DNA of 64,000 nt from a bacterium (GTDB lineage Bacteria; Cyanobacteriota; Vampirovibrionia; Gastranaerophilales; Gastranaerophilaceae), in assembly GCA_017942035.1 (NCBI GenBank), contig JAGAVG010000057.1, positions 1 through 64,000 of the forward strand. Direction: 5' to 3'. This document shows, one piece after another, positions 41,773 through 50,971 of this stretch (position 1 is its first letter; every line of letters starts with the position of its first letter). The position numbers and the translations under genes are program-made. The notes under the pieces were generated by a model. The model was not told the DNA's origin and ran no database searches. It saw only the letters and a program-made list of their open reading frames with translations.

Positions 41773-42885
41773 TTAGAGACGTTTCCCGAGATTAATAAGT
41801 TCATAGAAGTTCCATTGCCATCCTACCTCAACACCATTTTGTTTAAACTGCGCTGTTGAGCTTCTAAAATCATAAGGTACTTCTTTCATAACAAAATCCA
41901 AATCGGAATCAGAATTTTGTTTTTTCAAATATTCAATACCTTTTTTAAGATAAAACTGGTTATCTTTTGAGTCCTGAATTACTTCTTCAATATTTTTTGC
42001 TATTTGATCAGATGATATGCCTTTATCCTTGGTTAACGGTGTTAAAATTGCCATTGCATTATCTTTAACTTGTTCTGCTATAGCTTTTGAGTTATAATTA
42101 GCTGATTTTGGAGAAGATGCAATTGCTTCAGAAACCATTTCTTTCGCAAACCATAGTGAACTGTAGCCATTAGTAGATATTCCATTATTTGCGATTTCTT
42201 CTTTTTTAGCTATAAAATCTTTGCCTTTACCCAATCCGTCTTGTTCCGCATTTAACAAAATATTGTGTCTTTCAATTTGCGCCAAAGCTTCTTCCTGACC
42301 TTTTCCTGTCATAAGAAATTCGTGCATACTTTCCATAGCCGCATTTTTGTGCGCAACCATATCATCCATGACTTTAAAGGCGTCTTCAAGTGTAACCGCC
42401 CCGATTTCGTCTAGTGATTTAATCTTCATAGCCGGTTCATATTTTTTAAAATCAGCTTTTAATGCGGTAAGTTCTTTATCTTTAGCCGCAAGTGCTTCAT
42501 TTTTACTTGCGATTGTTGCATCTTGCGCTTTAATTTTTCCTTCAAGGAACGAAACTTGATTTTTTGCGTCACTGCTTTCGTTGAGCAGAGTTCTAATTGT
42601 GTTGTCGCCTTCAATGCCTTTTTTCTGTAAAGCCAGATTTGAGTCAAACAATCCTTTAATTTTTCCAATTAAAGATTCCATAATGTCTTCTGCAACATCT
42701 TTTTTAATCCCGAAAGTTCCCTTCATTTCTTTTACAAGTTCATCAGGTCTTACATCTGCGCCGGAAACGATTTTTCTAACGACTTCATCTCCGCGGACAC
42801 CGGTAAATCCAACTTGCTTCGAGGGTTGATTATTATTCCTAGAGTAATTTTGCACGTAATTAGGGGTAACAGCTTGAATATTCAT
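41773..42885 (-). CDS. Lineage-specific protein with N-terminal VGFTG signature
   Basis: 370 aa from the MNIQAVTP start, with AAAGGAAA 8 bases upstream. The N-terminus is short, Asn/Gln-rich and then KQVGFTG, a signature I associate with many otherwise unrelated Gastranaerophilales proteins. Residues about 90-150 form a coiled coil (SFLEGKIKAQDATIASKNEA and on), and the rest is helical. No signal peptide or membrane segment. The role of the signature (export or anchoring tag) is not known to me. Confidence 0.6.
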   Translation of the reverse strand: MNIQAVTPNYVQNYSRNNNQPSKQVGFTGVRGDEVVRKIVSGADVRPDELVKEMKGTFGIKKDVAEDIMESLIGKIKGLFDSNLALQKKGIEGDNTIRTLLNESSDAKNQVSFLEGKIKAQDATIASKNEALAAKDKELTALKADFKKYEPAMKIKSLDEIGAVTLEDAFKVMDDMVAHKNAAMESMHEFLMTGKGQEEALAQIERHNILLNAEQDGLGKGKDFIAKKEEIANNGISTNGYSSLWFAKEMVSEAIASSPKSANYNSKAIAEQVKDNAMAILTPLTKDKGISSDQIAKNIEEVIQDSKDNQFYLKKGIEYLKKQNSDSDLDFVMKEVPYDFRSSTAQFKQNGVEVGWQWNFYELINLGKRL

Positions 42886-43043
42886 CTTCACACTTTCCTT
42901 TCTTTTGTTTTTCGCAATGTAATCAAAACCCCTAAACGTCCAAAATTGCCATATAACAATAGTAATATTTACAAAAATACATATAAATTAGTCCTTTTAT
43001 TGGGGAACTTATATACTAGTTTACACTAAATTCACCTCTATAT

Positions 43044-43107
43044 GTCACCCTGAACTTGTTTCAGGGTCTCATAGGCATGAGATGCTGAAACAAGTTCAGC
43101 ATGACAG
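43044..43107. repeat. Paired palindromic intergenic repeat
   Basis: CCCTGAACTTGTTTCAGGG followed by a spacer and GATGCTGAAACAAGTTCAGC-ATGACA. Each half is a palindrome and the halves are inverted copies of each other. Related copy at 19164-19190. The rest of the gap 42892-43193 is AT-rich without a gene. Confidence 0.65.
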
Positions 43108-43157
43108 ATTGGGACTATTCCTTTGTAAATTAGTATATAAGTTCCATTGTTTTTTAC

Positions 43158-43186
43158 TTGCAAGAAATCCTAAAAAGTGCTAGATT
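43158..43186 (+). promoter_or_regulatory. Promoter of the GH38 gene, leaderless start
   Basis: TTGCAA (43158-43163), 17-base spacer, TAGATT (43181-43186), then only 7 bases to ATG 43194 and no Shine-Dalgarno. An in-frame TTG at 43158 is the -35 box, not a start. Confidence 0.65.
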
Positions 43187-43193
43187 AGTTAAT

Positions 43194-45215
43194 ATGAAAA
43201 AGAAGGTTATTGCATATATTCACACCCACTGGGACAAAGAATGGTACAGAGAATTTGAGATTTTCAGGTTAAGGCTTTTGAGAATTTTTGATAATGTGAT
43301 TGACATGCTTGAAAATGGGGTTATCCCATCGTTTTATTTTGACGGTCAAGTATGCGCGCTTCTTGATTATCTTGAATTGCGGCCGGAAAAAGAAGGACAG
43401 ATTAGAAAGCTTATAGCAGATAAAAAACTTTTTATCGGGCCGTTTTACACTCTTGTCGATGAATTTCTATGTGATGATGTTTGTTTTCGCAAAAATTTGG
43501 AACTCGGGATAAAGATTTCAAAAGATTTTGGATGTAAAGATTATATCGCATATTTTGCCGACACCTTCGGTCATAGCAAAAATACAATACCGATACTCAA
43601 AGATTTTGCAATTGATAAATGCATGGTTTGGCGCGGAGTGCCAGAAAACATTCCGTCTGAATTTATTTTTAACGGAATGAACACAGTAAATATGGTTCGC
43701 GGATATTTTATGGATATTTTTTCTGCAAAGCTTTCAATTGAGGCAAAAGCTGAATTTTTAGCCAAAAATCTCGATTTAATCGCGGCAAAATCCGGCGAAA
43801 CTCTCCTTTTGCCTATCGGAGCGGATCATCTTGGTGTACCTGTTGATTTGGTAGAGCAGATAAAAAAAGTTAACGAACTGCTTGAAAATTATGAGATAAC
43901 TATCGGTTCTCCTTTTGATTATTTTAATGAAGTAGAAAATAATTTTAAAACTAAATTTGATGATGAATTGAGAGATAATTCGCAAACCTTCATTCTTCCC
44001 GGATGTTACAGCGCAAGAATGGATATCAAGCAATGGTTTGGCAAAGCGTCTTATAAACTTAAACTTGCCGATGATTTTCAAAAAAAATGCGGCTCAAATT
44101 ATGAAAAACAAATTGAATATGCGTATAAATTATTACTCCAAAATCTCGCACACGACGGAATTTGCGGCTGTTCGACTGATGATGTTCATTTAGAAAATAT
44201 TATACGGTATAAAAAAGTTTTACAAATTGCGGAAACAATAATTAAGGAATTAATATTTGAGGGAAATTCCTTTGAACTTTCCGGAGACATTGAAGAATTT
44301 GAGGACACTAAAATTCACCAGGACGCTCAGGTTATTTCCAAAAGAAACGGTTTTGAAGATGCGATTTTATACGACACCCAAAGAATTCCCGTAACTGAGG
44401 ACTACACAGAAATATACCGGCAAATTAAGCAAAAAGAGCAGTTGCCATCAACATTAAAAGTCACAGATAATACAATTTCAAACGATAATTTGCAGTTTTT
44501 TATTAAGGATGGTCAATTTGGCTTAAAGATGCAGGATTTAAATCTTTCAAACCTTATTGAATTTGTAAAATCCAATGACGTTGGTGACACTTATAATTTT
44601 GCACCGGATATAAAAACTCCGGCAGAATATGGAAAAATTTTGTCCTCTAAAGTTATCTTAAATGGGCCTTTCAGAGGCGGAATTCTTGTAAAAACTGACA
44701 TTTTGGATGTCGAAATTTACCTTGATAATAATTCCAAGCTGTTAAAATTTAAGGTAAAATTAAATAACACGCAAAAAAACAAGTTATGGCAGGTAAAATT
44801 TAATTTGCCGGAAGAGATTAAAGAAACATTTTCCGAAGATATGGGCAGGCTTATAAAAAGAGAATTTGACCCTGAATATGAACTAGCAAATGCATTTCCG
44901 AAAAGTAAAGGAATAGAGGCTAAAACGAATGCAGCGCCTATGCAGAGGTTTGTGTGGGCAAACGGTTTAGGAATTGTTACAAAAGGTTTGAGAGAATATG
45001 CAATCAAGAAAAATTCTATTTACATAACGCTTTTGAGGGGCTGTTCGATAATCTCTAACCCTAAAAACCCTGCAAGAACTACTCCTGCCGGCCCTCCTAT
45101 TGAATTAGAAGATGCACAGATGCAAGGTGAATATTTAGCAGAATTTGCGATAACAATTTGTGAAAAGGAAGATTACAAAAAATTAATTGATGAAATTTAT
45201 CCTCAAGTAATCTAA
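43194..45215 (+). CDS. Glycoside hydrolase family 38 alpha-mannosidase-like protein
   Basis: 673 aa from the ATG at 43194. HTHWDKEW (H10, H12, D14: zinc ligands of GH38) is at the N-terminus, YFADTFGHS with nucleophile D123 follows, and QNLAHDGICGCSTDDVH supplies the third zinc region. The C-terminal half is the beta-sandwich region. No signal peptide, so it acts in the cytoplasm, where it would release mannose from short mannosides. It has its own promoter and converges with a leftward gene, 5 bp apart. Somewhat shorter than typical bacterial members (~850-1000 aa). Confidence 0.85.
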   Translation: MKKKVIAYIHTHWDKEWYREFEIFRLRLLRIFDNVIDMLENGVIPSFYFDGQVCALLDYLELRPEKEGQIRKLIADKKLFIGPFYTLVDEFLCDDVCFRKNLELGIKISKDFGCKDYIAYFADTFGHSKNTIPILKDFAIDKCMVWRGVPENIPSEFIFNGMNTVNMVRGYFMDIFSAKLSIEAKAEFLAKNLDLIAAKSGETLLLPIGADHLGVPVDLVEQIKKVNELLENYEITIGSPFDYFNEVENNFKTKFDDELRDNSQTFILPGCYSARMDIKQWFGKASYKLKLADDFQKKCGSNYEKQIEYAYKLLLQNLAHDGICGCSTDDVHLENIIRYKKVLQIAETIIKELIFEGNSFELSGDIEEFEDTKIHQDAQVISKRNGFEDAILYDTQRIPVTEDYTEIYRQIKQKEQLPSTLKVTDNTISNDNLQFFIKDGQFGLKMQDLNLSNLIEFVKSNDVGDTYNFAPDIKTPAEYGKILSSKVILNGPFRGGILVKTDILDVEIYLDNNSKLLKFKVKLNNTQKNKLWQVKFNLPEEIKETFSEDMGRLIKREFDPEYELANAFPKSKGIEAKTNAAPMQRFVWANGLGIVTKGLREYAIKKNSIYITLLRGCSIISNPKNPARTTPAGPPIELEDAQMQGEYLAEFAITICEKEDYKKLIDEIYPQVI

Positions 45216-45220
45216 CTTTT

Positions 45221-46420
45221 TTATTTGAAAAGCATTCGATATGTAATCCAGGCTGAAATTGTATGCTGAACGTTGTCAATTCTTATGACGGATGCATTTT
45301 TTGCGGTATCAAGTTCATAATTTGCAGATCTCGGAATTCCTCCAAAAGTTTCGCCTTTTGTCGTTATCTGAGTTGACGCAAGAAAATCAACCCCAAGCAT
45401 AATTGATCTCAAAAGTTGTGTTTTTAATTTATCGTCGTCAATTATTTTGAAAATTGCAACTTCACCTTCCATATATGTTGCAATACTGCAAGGTCTTACA
45501 TTGCCTTCTCTTGCTCCGCGATAAGGATTTTTATTATCTGTAATTTGTCCGTTTAGTGCAATTTCAGCCATTTGGTGTGCAAAACTCAGCAATATATCTT
45601 TTTCCGCAGAAGTTAAACCGTTATTTTCCGTTTTTATGAGTTTAGAAGTTGCAAGCATTGCCCAGTGATCAAATGCCACATTTTTCCCTTTGTTTTTGTG
45701 GTAATCTGCTAAAAAGAGAAGAGTTTTTTTCGCACTGTTTACCCATTTTTTATCAGGAATAACATCATTAAGATACAACAGTCCTAATGCAGCTTCTCCG
45801 GGATAATAAAGAGAAATAAATTCATCATCCTTTTGGCTTGAATCATAATTGTATTTTGAATAAAAACTGCCGTCTTTTTTCTGCATATATATAATAAATT
45901 CGCCAAGTCCGGTCAAAATTTCTTCTGAAACTTTTCCCTCTTTATATAAATCAGATATTCCAATCAATGCAAGCCCTGTTCCTCCGAGTTTTGCAGTATT
46001 ATACGGAAGTTTTTCCTCTTCTTTTTTTGAAACTACTGCATAAGTTCCATTCGACAGCTTTTTAACATAATTTTTTAACAAATATTCTGACGCAAGTATT
46101 CTTTTTGCATGCATTTCTTCATCATTAGTGTAAGTTTCATATAATGACATTGCGTAAAGTGTTCCGGCATGACGAAGAACATTATATCTTTTTCCGTCAT
46201 ATATAATATCTGAACAAGCATCTCTTTCATATACAAAACGGCCATCTTTGCTAAGATTTGTTTTTATATATACCGCTGCATAATCAATGGATTTGTCAAG
46301 TTGAGAAATCGAAAAGTTTTTGGTCTTCACAGTCTTTGCCTCCAATGTTGAAAAGCTGCAATTTACACACAGTAGTGCAATTATACTGATTGTTGTTAAA
46401 ACTACAGACAAAAATTTCAT
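45221..46420 (-). CDS. Secreted (alpha/alpha)-barrel-like protein, function unknown
   Basis: 399 aa from MKFLSVVL; the signal peptide is SVVLTTISIIALLCVNCSFS. The mature part has repeated helical units with aromatic/Gly motifs (YNVLRHAGTLYAMSLYETY, YNTAKLGGTGLALIGISDLY, SLYYPGEAALGLLYLNDV, FDHWAMLATSKL), the hallmark of (alpha/alpha) toroid enzymes such as those acting on polysaccharides. A RPCSIATYMEGEVAIFK motif may hold active residues. I cannot assign a reaction. Converges with the GH38 gene, so a shared glycan role is possible but unproven. Confidence 0.65.
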   Translation of the reverse strand: MKFLSVVLTTISIIALLCVNCSFSTLEAKTVKTKNFSISQLDKSIDYAAVYIKTNLSKDGRFVYERDACSDIIYDGKRYNVLRHAGTLYAMSLYETYTNDEEMHAKRILASEYLLKNYVKKLSNGTYAVVSKKEEEKLPYNTAKLGGTGLALIGISDLYKEGKVSEEILTGLGEFIIYMQKKDGSFYSKYNYDSSQKDDEFISLYYPGEAALGLLYLNDVIPDKKWVNSAKKTLLFLADYHKNKGKNVAFDHWAMLATSKLIKTENNGLTSAEKDILLSFAHQMAEIALNGQITDNKNPYRGAREGNVRPCSIATYMEGEVAIFKIIDDDKLKTQLLRSIMLGVDFLASTQITTKGETFGGIPRSANYELDTAKNASVIRIDNVQHTISAWITYRMLFK

Positions 46421-46456
46421 AAGTTCATAATACCATAATATCATCAATCTGTATAG

Positions 46457-46485
46457 TTGCCTTTTTGATAAAAAAGATGTAGAAT
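46457..46485 (+). promoter_or_regulatory. Promoter of the parvulin gene, leaderless start
   Basis: TTGCCT (46457-46462), 17-base spacer, TAGAAT (46480-46485); the ATG at 46492 is 7 bases after the -10, where transcription should begin. No Shine-Dalgarno is present. Confidence 0.7.
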
Positions 46486-46491
46486 CAGAAT

Positions 46492-46842
46492 ATGATTAAA
46501 AGATTTTTAGCATTTATTATATTGTTACTAACATTTGCTTTTTGCTATACGGAAGCAGAGGCTTTTGAGCGAGTAAAAGCCCGCCATATTTTGGTTTCGA
46601 CACAAAAAGAAGCTATTGAAATTAAAAAAGATTTGGATGAAGGCGGAAGTTTCGCATATTATGCAAAATATCATTCAAAATGTCCGTCAGGACAAAACGG
46701 CGGAAATCTCGGCTATTTTGGCAAAGGGCAAATGGTAAAAGAATTTGAAGATGCGGCCTTTTCGCTTCCTGTAGGACAAGTCTCAGAACCTGTTCACACT
46801 CAATTCGGCTGGCATTTAATAGTTGTTGATGATAGAATTTAA
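46492..46842 (+). CDS. Small secreted parvulin-type peptidyl-prolyl isomerase
   Basis: 116 aa: signal peptide (RFLAFIILLLTFAFCYTEAEA) and a single PpiC/rotamase domain with VKARHILVSTQKEAIEIKKD, GGNLGYFGKGQMVKEFEDAA, PVGQVSEPVHTQFGWHLIVV. All parvulin landmarks are present. Acts in the periplasm on proline peptide bonds. The minimal, stand-alone form lacks the chaperone segments of SurA or PrsA. Confidence 0.9.
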   Translation: MIKRFLAFIILLLTFAFCYTEAEAFERVKARHILVSTQKEAIEIKKDLDEGGSFAYYAKYHSKCPSGQNGGNLGYFGKGQMVKEFEDAAFSLPVGQVSEPVHTQFGWHLIVVDDRI

Positions 46843-46848
46843 TAATAC

Positions 46849-46882
46849 GAAAAAGGCCTATTTTAAATAGACCTTTTTCGTT
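46849..46882. terminator. Bidirectional terminator
   Basis: AAAAAGG-CTATTTTAAATAG-CCTTTTT, symmetrical on both strands, between the parvulin and the leftward 125-aa gene. Confidence 0.8.
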
Positions 46883-46898
46883 TAGAACTTATTTATCT

Positions 46899-47276
46899 TT
46901 ACTTTTTTTGAGCATCTTTGTTTTCATCAGCTTTTGCCGGAATTTCAGGATTTATGCCTGCTTTTTCACGAGTTTTTTGAAGTTTTTTAAGATATTTAAT
47001 TTCTTCTCTTCTTATAACTTTTTCACCTTCCGGCAGATAAACTTCTGATTGATCAACGTATCTCATCTTTTCCCAGCAACCCGGAACATTGGACTCTTTT
47101 GAACAAATACTGTTTCTCCAAGTTTCACCTGTTTTTTGATCTAAAAGAATTGTGAGCATGTTGTCAGCTGTAACAATTTTGTATCTTTCGGTGTCATCAT
47201 ATTTAGGATGAAAATATTCAACCCATATAGTAAGCAACAGCAACACGATAATTACATTTAAAAATTTGTCTTTCAT
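46899..47276 (-). CDS. Hypothetical membrane-anchored protein
   Basis: 125 aa with one N-terminal membrane segment (FLNVIIVLLLLTIWVEYF), a small domain with KIVTADNMLTILLDQKTGET and two cysteines (SICSKESNVPGCWE), and a charged A/K/E-rich tail. GGAGGAAGG precedes the ATG. Unrecognised. It is divergent from the response-regulator gene. Confidence 0.6.
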   Translation of the reverse strand: MKDKFLNVIIVLLLLTIWVEYFHPKYDDTERYKIVTADNMLTILLDQKTGETWRNSICSKESNVPGCWEKMRYVDQSEVYLPEGEKVIRREEIKYLKKLQKTREKAGINPEIPAKADENKDAQKK

Positions 47277-47417
47277 TAACCTTCCTCCTTTTTCAAATCT
47301 ATTATAATATATAAATTCAAATTTGTCACTTATTTAAAAATAGGACAGGTGGGTAATATTATTCTCATATATTTAACTTTATCATATATACGAATAGTTC
47401 GATTGAAGGTTAAGTAT

Positions 47418-48089
47418 ATGAAACAAACAAAAATCAAAATTTATATAGTTGAAGACTATATGCTCACAAGAGCAACATATAAACATTTTTTGTCAAAAAA
47501 AGAAAATATTAATTTTCTCCAAGATTTTGAATGTGCTGAAGATTGTATCAATTCTATGAATATAGAAATAGCCGATGTTATATTGATGGATTTAGGTCTG
47601 CCCAAAATGAACGGACTTGAAGCTACAAAAATAATAAAAGAGCGTTGGCCCAGTACAAAAATTATTATATTAACATCCCATGAACATGAAGATGAAATAC
47701 TCGCATCTCTTGCCACTGGCGCAAATGCGTATGTTTTAAAAGATATTGAATTTGAAACTTTATATAATGTAATTCAACTTGTAAATGACGGTGCTATATG
47801 GATTGATCCTAAAATTGCAGCAGTTGCAATGTCTGCATTCCCTAAACCGCTATCTACAAATTTTGAAAATTTATATACTAAGAAAGAACCTTACAATAAT
47901 AACCTTACAAAAAGGGAATTAGAAGTTCTTGAACTTATTGTAGAAGGAAAAACAAATACAGAAATAGCCGAAAAAATTGTTATAAGTCCTAACACAGCCA
48001 AAGCTCACGTTTGTAATATATTACAAAAATTATCTGTTACAGATAGGGTTCAGGCTGCTGTTAAAGCTGTAAAACAAAATATCCTATAA
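47418..48089 (+). CDS. NarL/LuxR-family response regulator
   Basis: 223 aa from the ATG at 47418 (MKQTKIKIYIVEDY); the upstream extension is not needed. Receiver domain with E12-D13, phospho-acceptor D58 in VILMDLGLPKMNGLE, and a C-terminal GerE/LuxR HTH (LTKRELEVLELIVEGKTNTE, then IAEKIVISPNTAKAHVCNIL). Followed 23 bp later by a histidine kinase, its likely partner. Target genes unknown. Confidence 0.93.
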   Translation: MKQTKIKIYIVEDYMLTRATYKHFLSKKENINFLQDFECAEDCINSMNIEIADVILMDLGLPKMNGLEATKIIKERWPSTKIIILTSHEHEDEILASLATGANAYVLKDIEFETLYNVIQLVNDGAIWIDPKIAAVAMSAFPKPLSTNFENLYTKKEPYNNNLTKRELEVLELIVEGKTNTEIAEKIVISPNTAKAHVCNILQKLSVTDRVQAAVKAVKQNIL

Positions 48090-48112
48090 TCTTTTAAATG
48101 TGAGGAATAGCA

Positions 48113-49057
48113 ATGAAAAAAAATGTAGTTTATGTATTATCAGGATTAAGTCTTGTTATCTTATTTTCTTTACTCCCGTTAATGTTTACAGAAAAAATAA
48201 TACTGGAGATGTTCCTGTTTTTATCTGTTATAATTTTATATCAGCATAGTCGAATTGCAAATTTTGAAAGAAAATATCAGGTAAAAAATGAATTCGTTTC
48301 TAATTTATCTCAAATTCAAACACTAATAGATAAAGAACTGGAAAAACAAAGGGAAACATTTATTGCCACCTTGAGCCATGATCTCAAAACTCCTACTATT
48401 GCACAGATACGTTCTTTAGAATTGCTTTTGAACGGGGATTTCGGCGAATTTTCTAATGAACAGAGAAGCATGATAAATTTAACATTAGATTCTTGCAAAT
48501 ACATGTATGAAATGGTATCTACAGTACTTTCAACATATAAATATGAAAATGGTGAAATTCAGCTCGATAAAAAGAATTTTGATATAGAAACTTTATGTAA
48601 TGAATGTTATAACGATGCAAAAAAACTTATGGAAGAAAAAAATTTAACAGTGAAGGTTGATAACTCAAAGCTTAGAACAAATCTTGTAAAAGCTGATAAA
48701 ATCCAAATTAAAAAAGTTATTACAAATATTCTGGCAAACAGCTTTTCTTATGCATACAAAAATTCAGAGATATCAATTTTTCTTGAAAATAATGATGAAG
48801 GTGATTTTATTTTTAAAGTTAAAAATATCAGTCCTTACATAGAAGCCGGATTGATGGAAAATTTATTCAAAAAATATACAACGCACGCTTCTAAATTTAA
48901 CAAAGTCGGAGACGGGCTTGCTTTATATCTTGCTAAACAAATTGTTGAAAAACATGATGGAAAAATTATCGCTAAAAACTATGACAATGAAGTCAACATT
49001 TTAGGCTTTATTTTAAAAACTTCTGTCCCGCTCAATTTTATTCCGGCCATAAATTAG
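48113..49057 (+). CDS. Sensor histidine kinase
   Basis: 314 aa. Two N-terminal membrane segments (about 6-26 and 29-45) with almost no periplasmic loop, then a HisKA domain with H89 in ATLSHDLKTP and a HATPase_c domain (N box IITNILANSFSYA, G box GDGLALYLAK). The lack of an extracytoplasmic domain suggests sensing within the membrane or cytoplasm. Classical HisKA kinases normally pair with OmpR-type regulators; here the partner upstream is NarL-type, which is less usual. Confidence 0.92.
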   Translation: MKKNVVYVLSGLSLVILFSLLPLMFTEKIILEMFLFLSVIILYQHSRIANFERKYQVKNEFVSNLSQIQTLIDKELEKQRETFIATLSHDLKTPTIAQIRSLELLLNGDFGEFSNEQRSMINLTLDSCKYMYEMVSTVLSTYKYENGEIQLDKKNFDIETLCNECYNDAKKLMEEKNLTVKVDNSKLRTNLVKADKIQIKKVITNILANSFSYAYKNSEISIFLENNDEGDFIFKVKNISPYIEAGLMENLFKKYTTHASKFNKVGDGLALYLAKQIVEKHDGKIIAKNYDNEVNILGFILKTSVPLNFIPAIN

Positions 49058-49059
49058 AT

Positions 49060-49266
49060 TTATGGGACCGGATCATATCCGCCCGGATTACCGGGATGAC
49101 ATCTAAAAATTCTTTTTAATCCCAATATTCCGCCTTTTAACACTCCGTACTTCATTATCGCCTCTTTTGTATATTGCGAGCAGGTCGGATAAAATCGGCA
49201 AACTGAAGGGGTTAATTTTGAAAACTTTTGATAAATTGTTATTAAAAAGAGTAAAAATTTCTTCAT
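49060..49266 (-). CDS. yidD: Membrane protein insertion efficiency factor YidD
   Basis: 68 aa. [40 protein letters not shown] and [14 protein letters not shown] are the full YidD signature. A small amphipathic protein that assists YidC in membrane protein insertion. Here it is not beside rnpA/yidC but follows a heptosyltransferase gene, 8 bp after it. Confidence 0.95.
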   Translation of the reverse strand: MKKFLLFLITIYQKFSKLTPSVCRFYPTCSQYTKEAIMKYGVLKGGILGLKRIFRCHPGNPGGYDPVP

Positions 49267-49274
49267 TGTCTTAA

Positions 49275-50279
49275 CTATTTTTCTACTGTATCAACAATAT
49301 CTTGCGCACTGATTTTCAAACAGTCAAGTCCTGTGCAGGTTGTCTGGCGTCTAGCCCAAAGGCACGGTTTTAACTGACAATTATCCTTTGCCTTTATAGG
49401 TGTAACCAAATCAGAATCTGGTATCAGCATTTTATCATCAGTAGGACCAAAAATAGCATAAGTTTTTGTTTTCATACCAACACCAATATGCATAGGTGCA
49501 GAATCTGAACAGATAAATTTTTCAGCTTTCCCGATTAAAACGGCTAAATCTTTAAGATTTTTCGTTTTTCCGTAATAATTATCAAAATTCTTATCATTAA
49601 TTTCGTCAGCAAGAATTTCCATTATTTCTTCAATAACTTCCTTATCATCCGGCCCGCCGGCAAGAATTACATGTTTCTCTTTTTTCAAAAGAAGCTTTAT
49701 TGTATCTGCCCAAACCGGAGCATCAATAGTTTTAATCATACCTTTTTGAACGCTTAATTTGCTTACACCGGGATGAATTAACACTGAATTAGGGATTTTT
49801 TCCTGCTCTTCAATACTAAATTCAGGAAGAAAAGTTTGAGCATTCGATATCGGAGCAATAAGCTGATGGTACATATTTACAGCGTATTGATTTTTGTTCA
49901 AGACAACTGCATTTGTTAAAAGCAGACGACTTAATAACCCTGTATTATAACCGTAACGTTTCTTTATTCCGGTCAGTGCAAGAAGAACAGAAATCAACTT
50001 GTTTCCGCCGGATGAAATTACCATATCAAAATTTCCTTTTTTAGCGGTTGAAAGAAGTTTTAACAGCTCAGAATATTTCTCTTTCCCTTTTACATCTACG
50101 AAAATTAAATCATCAATAAGCCAGGTTAAATCTACTATCCCTTTGCTTCGCGGCTCAAGCGCAAGAGTAATTTTTGAATTCGGGAAAGTTTTCTTCAACG
50201 ATATAAGCGTCGGGAGGAAAAGTATTTCATCTCCTATACCGCCAAAATTTATTACCAGAATGTTTTGAATATTATCCAT
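49275..50279 (-). CDS. Glycosyltransferase family 9 (heptosyltransferase-like)
   Basis: 334 aa, GT-B fold. [20 protein letters not shown] is the GT9 N-terminal motif (--I-R-GDI---LP-L), and [20 protein letters not shown] with YAIFGPT is the C-terminal D-(S/G)--H-A---P---FGPT motif. Such enzymes add heptose or similar sugars to the lipopolysaccharide core, implying an outer membrane glycolipid. A CXXC-like C-terminal segment ([16 protein letters not shown]) is common in the family. Lies between plsY and yidD in one leftward unit. Confidence 0.88.
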   Translation of the reverse strand: MDNIQNILVINFGGIGDEILFLPTLISLKKTFPNSKITLALEPRSKGIVDLTWLIDDLIFVDVKGKEKYSELLKLLSTAKKGNFDMVISSGGNKLISVLLALTGIKKRYGYNTGLLSRLLLTNAVVLNKNQYAVNMYHQLIAPISNAQTFLPEFSIEEQEKIPNSVLIHPGVSKLSVQKGMIKTIDAPVWADTIKLLLKKEKHVILAGGPDDKEVIEEIMEILADEINDKNFDNYYGKTKNLKDLAVLIGKAEKFICSDSAPMHIGVGMKTKTYAIFGPTDDKMLIPDSDLVTPIKAKDNCQLKPCLWARRQTTCTGLDCLKISAQDIVDTVEK

Positions 50280-50281
50280 AA

Positions 50282-50890
50282 TTATCTAACCTTATTTTCT
50301 TCACCTTTAAGAAGTCTTTTAATATTTTCTCTATGTAAATATGTTATATAAATTGCTCCGATAAGACAGTATGCAATATATGCAGACGGCTGTTTTAAAA
50401 CATACATCAAAATTGGAGAGCACCATAAAGCAATAATAGAACCTAAAGATACATATTTAGAAAAATAAGTTATTACGCTCCAAATAGCAGCAATTATAAG
50501 TCCTACCTGCCAGTTAAGCGCAAGGATTGTACCAACACCGGAGGCAACTGATTTTCCGCCGGTAAATTTTAAAAATATAGATTTGCTATGTCCTAAAATT
50601 ACTGCAATAGCGGCAAGCACCGGAAGAAGTCCGATTTGAGTAAACACAGTCGCAAACATTTTTGCAAGCACAACAGGAAGAGCACCTTTGAAGGCATCAA
50701 GTAAAAGTACAATAAAAAACCATTTTTTACCCATTACTCTTTTTACATTTGTTGCTCCGGTTGAACCCGAACCAATCTGGCGTATATCCTGATTTTTAAA
50801 TGCTTTCACAATAATATAGCCTGTCGGTATTGATCCGATTATATAAGCTCCAAAAATTGTTGCTATAATTTCTAATATTTTTGTTTCCAT
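50282..50890 (-). CDS. plsY: Acyl-phosphate:glycerol-3-phosphate acyltransferase PlsY
   Basis: 202-aa polytopic membrane enzyme that makes lysophosphatidic acid. GSIPTGYIIVKAFKNQDIRQ and IGSGSTGATNVKRVMGKKWF are the conserved motif 1; LGHSKSIFLKFTGGKSVASG is motif 2; the C-terminal HRENIKRLLKGEENKV is motif 3. Full length with about five membrane segments. Confidence 0.96.
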   Translation of the reverse strand: METKILEIIATIFGAYIIGSIPTGYIIVKAFKNQDIRQIGSGSTGATNVKRVMGKKWFFIVLLLDAFKGALPVVLAKMFATVFTQIGLLPVLAAIAVILGHSKSIFLKFTGGKSVASGVGTILALNWQVGLIIAAIWSVITYFSKYVSLGSIIALWCSPILMYVLKQPSAYIAYCLIGAIYITYLHRENIKRLLKGEENKVR

Positions 50891-50934
50891 TGCTCTCTTT
50901 CCTCCCTCTTTATCTTAGCAATTAAAAATATTTA

Positions 50935-50963
50935 TTGCAATATCTGACAAAATAAAATATAAT
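50935..50963 (+). promoter_or_regulatory. Promoter of the envelope operon, leaderless start
   Basis: TTGCAA (50935-50940), 17-base spacer, perfect TATAAT (50958-50963); ATG 50972 lies 9 bases after the -10 and lacks a Shine-Dalgarno. Confidence 0.7.
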
Positions 50964-50971
50964 AAAAACAG

